NCBI GenBank assembly: GCA_049609625.1
Contig: JBMYYR010000031.1
Span: forward strand, 1-23,522
DNA: 23,522 bases
Reading direction: 5' to 3'
DNA from: JBMYYR01 sp049609625
Lineage (GTDB): Bacteria; Bacteroidota; Bacteroidia; Flavobacteriales; CAJXXR01
The notes beneath the pieces are model-generated. The model was not told the origin of the DNA and did no database searches. It worked only from the letters and a program-made list of their open reading frames with translations. Shown here piece by piece: positions 23,172-23,522 of this stretch (the stretch's first letter is position 1; the number at the start of each line of letters is the position of its first letter). The translations under genes were made by a program, and so were the position numbers.

Positions 23172-23522
23172 ATGAAAAAATTATTATTAAGTGCGTTAAC
23201 AGTCATTAGTTTTAATCTTACTGCTCAAGTAGGCATTGGGACAACATCGCCAAATAAATCTGCTGTCTTAGATGTAACTGCATCAGACAAAGGGATGCTT
23301 ATTCCTAGAGTAGCCCTAACAAGTATTACCGATGTCTCCACGATAACAGAGGGTAATGTGGTAAGTTTAATGGTATTCAATACCGCAACGATAAGCGATG
23401 TAACTCCAGGGTTTTACTTTTGGGCAGGTTCAAGCTGGAAAAGAATACAAGACTCTAAACCCAAATCGGTCAGTAACGAATTAATATTTGATGGTACTGA
23501 AGACGCTATATCTGCAAATGAT
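23172..23522 (+). CDS. Secreted surface protein, 5' part (3' end outside window)
   Basis: The first 117 codons of a protein that continues past the window. A signal peptide (MKKLLLSALTVISFNLTAQ) precedes VGIGTTSPNKSAVLDV, GMLIPRVALTSITD and FYFWAGSSWKRI. This string of motifs is common at the N-terminus of large exported proteins in Bacteroidota; the downstream parts vary and can include collagen-like, tail-fibre-like or T9SS sorting regions. The function cannot be told from this fragment. It has its own promoter-like box and a 146-base upstream gap. Confidence 0.75.
   Translation, partial: MKKLLLSALTVISFNLTAQVGIGTTSPNKSAVLDVTASDKGMLIPRVALTSITDVSTITEGNVVSLMVFNTATISDVTPGFYFWAGSSWKRIQDSKPKSVSNELIFDGTEDAISAND

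Overview
This window looks like chromosomal DNA of a member of the Bacteroidota, most likely the family Flavobacteriaceae. The signs are low-GC coding DNA and intergenic -7 boxes of the TAnnTTTG/TAnnTTCG type used by the Bacteroidota sigma factor. There is also a secreted protein with a type IX secretion (T9SS) C-terminal sorting domain, a lipoprotein with a Flavobacteria-style QCKKD lipobox, and housekeeping proteins (LpdA, SerS, Ffh, FolD, XerD, PPK2) of Bacteroidota type. I cannot name the genus. No mobile element, prophage, CRISPR array, rRNA or tRNA is visible.

Layout. (1) 1-4474, plus strand: the 3' part of a von Willebrand A (VWA)-like membrane protein, then paaG, paaH and a PPK2 polyphosphate kinase, nearly gapless and ending at a terminator hairpin. 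(2) 4861-7068, minus strand: a lone secreted protein homologous to peptide-N-glycosidase F, with an altered active site, a large insertion and a T9SS tail; it is flanked by a bidirectional terminator and a divergent promoter region. (3) 7257-12344, plus strand: lpdA, serS, rmuC and rlmB. The lpdA and serS upstream regions contain clear inverted repeats. (4) 12435-17257, minus strand: an orphan lipoprotein, then a compact run read from the right as thiH, LOG-family hydrolase, EamA exporter, AcpH-like phosphodiesterase and methyltransferase. (5) 17442-20259, plus strand: an RlpA-like/SPOR protein, a leaderless TroA-fold metal-receptor protein, a DivIC/FtsB-like division protein and XerD, three of which relate to division or chromosome resolution. 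(6) 20502-23025, plus strand: ffh, folD and a small rhodanese gene whose reading frame appears broken near its start. (7) 23172-end: the 5' part of a secreted surface protein.

Most of the window is ordinary flavobacterial core genome, and I do not see a convincing undescribed multi-gene system. The observations most worth checking are the PNGase F-like protein lacking the equivalent of catalytic Glu118, the probable frameshift at a T5 tract in the rhodanese gene, the two stacked palindromes in front of serS, the inverted repeat in the lpdA leader, and the solo thiH outside any thiamine cluster.
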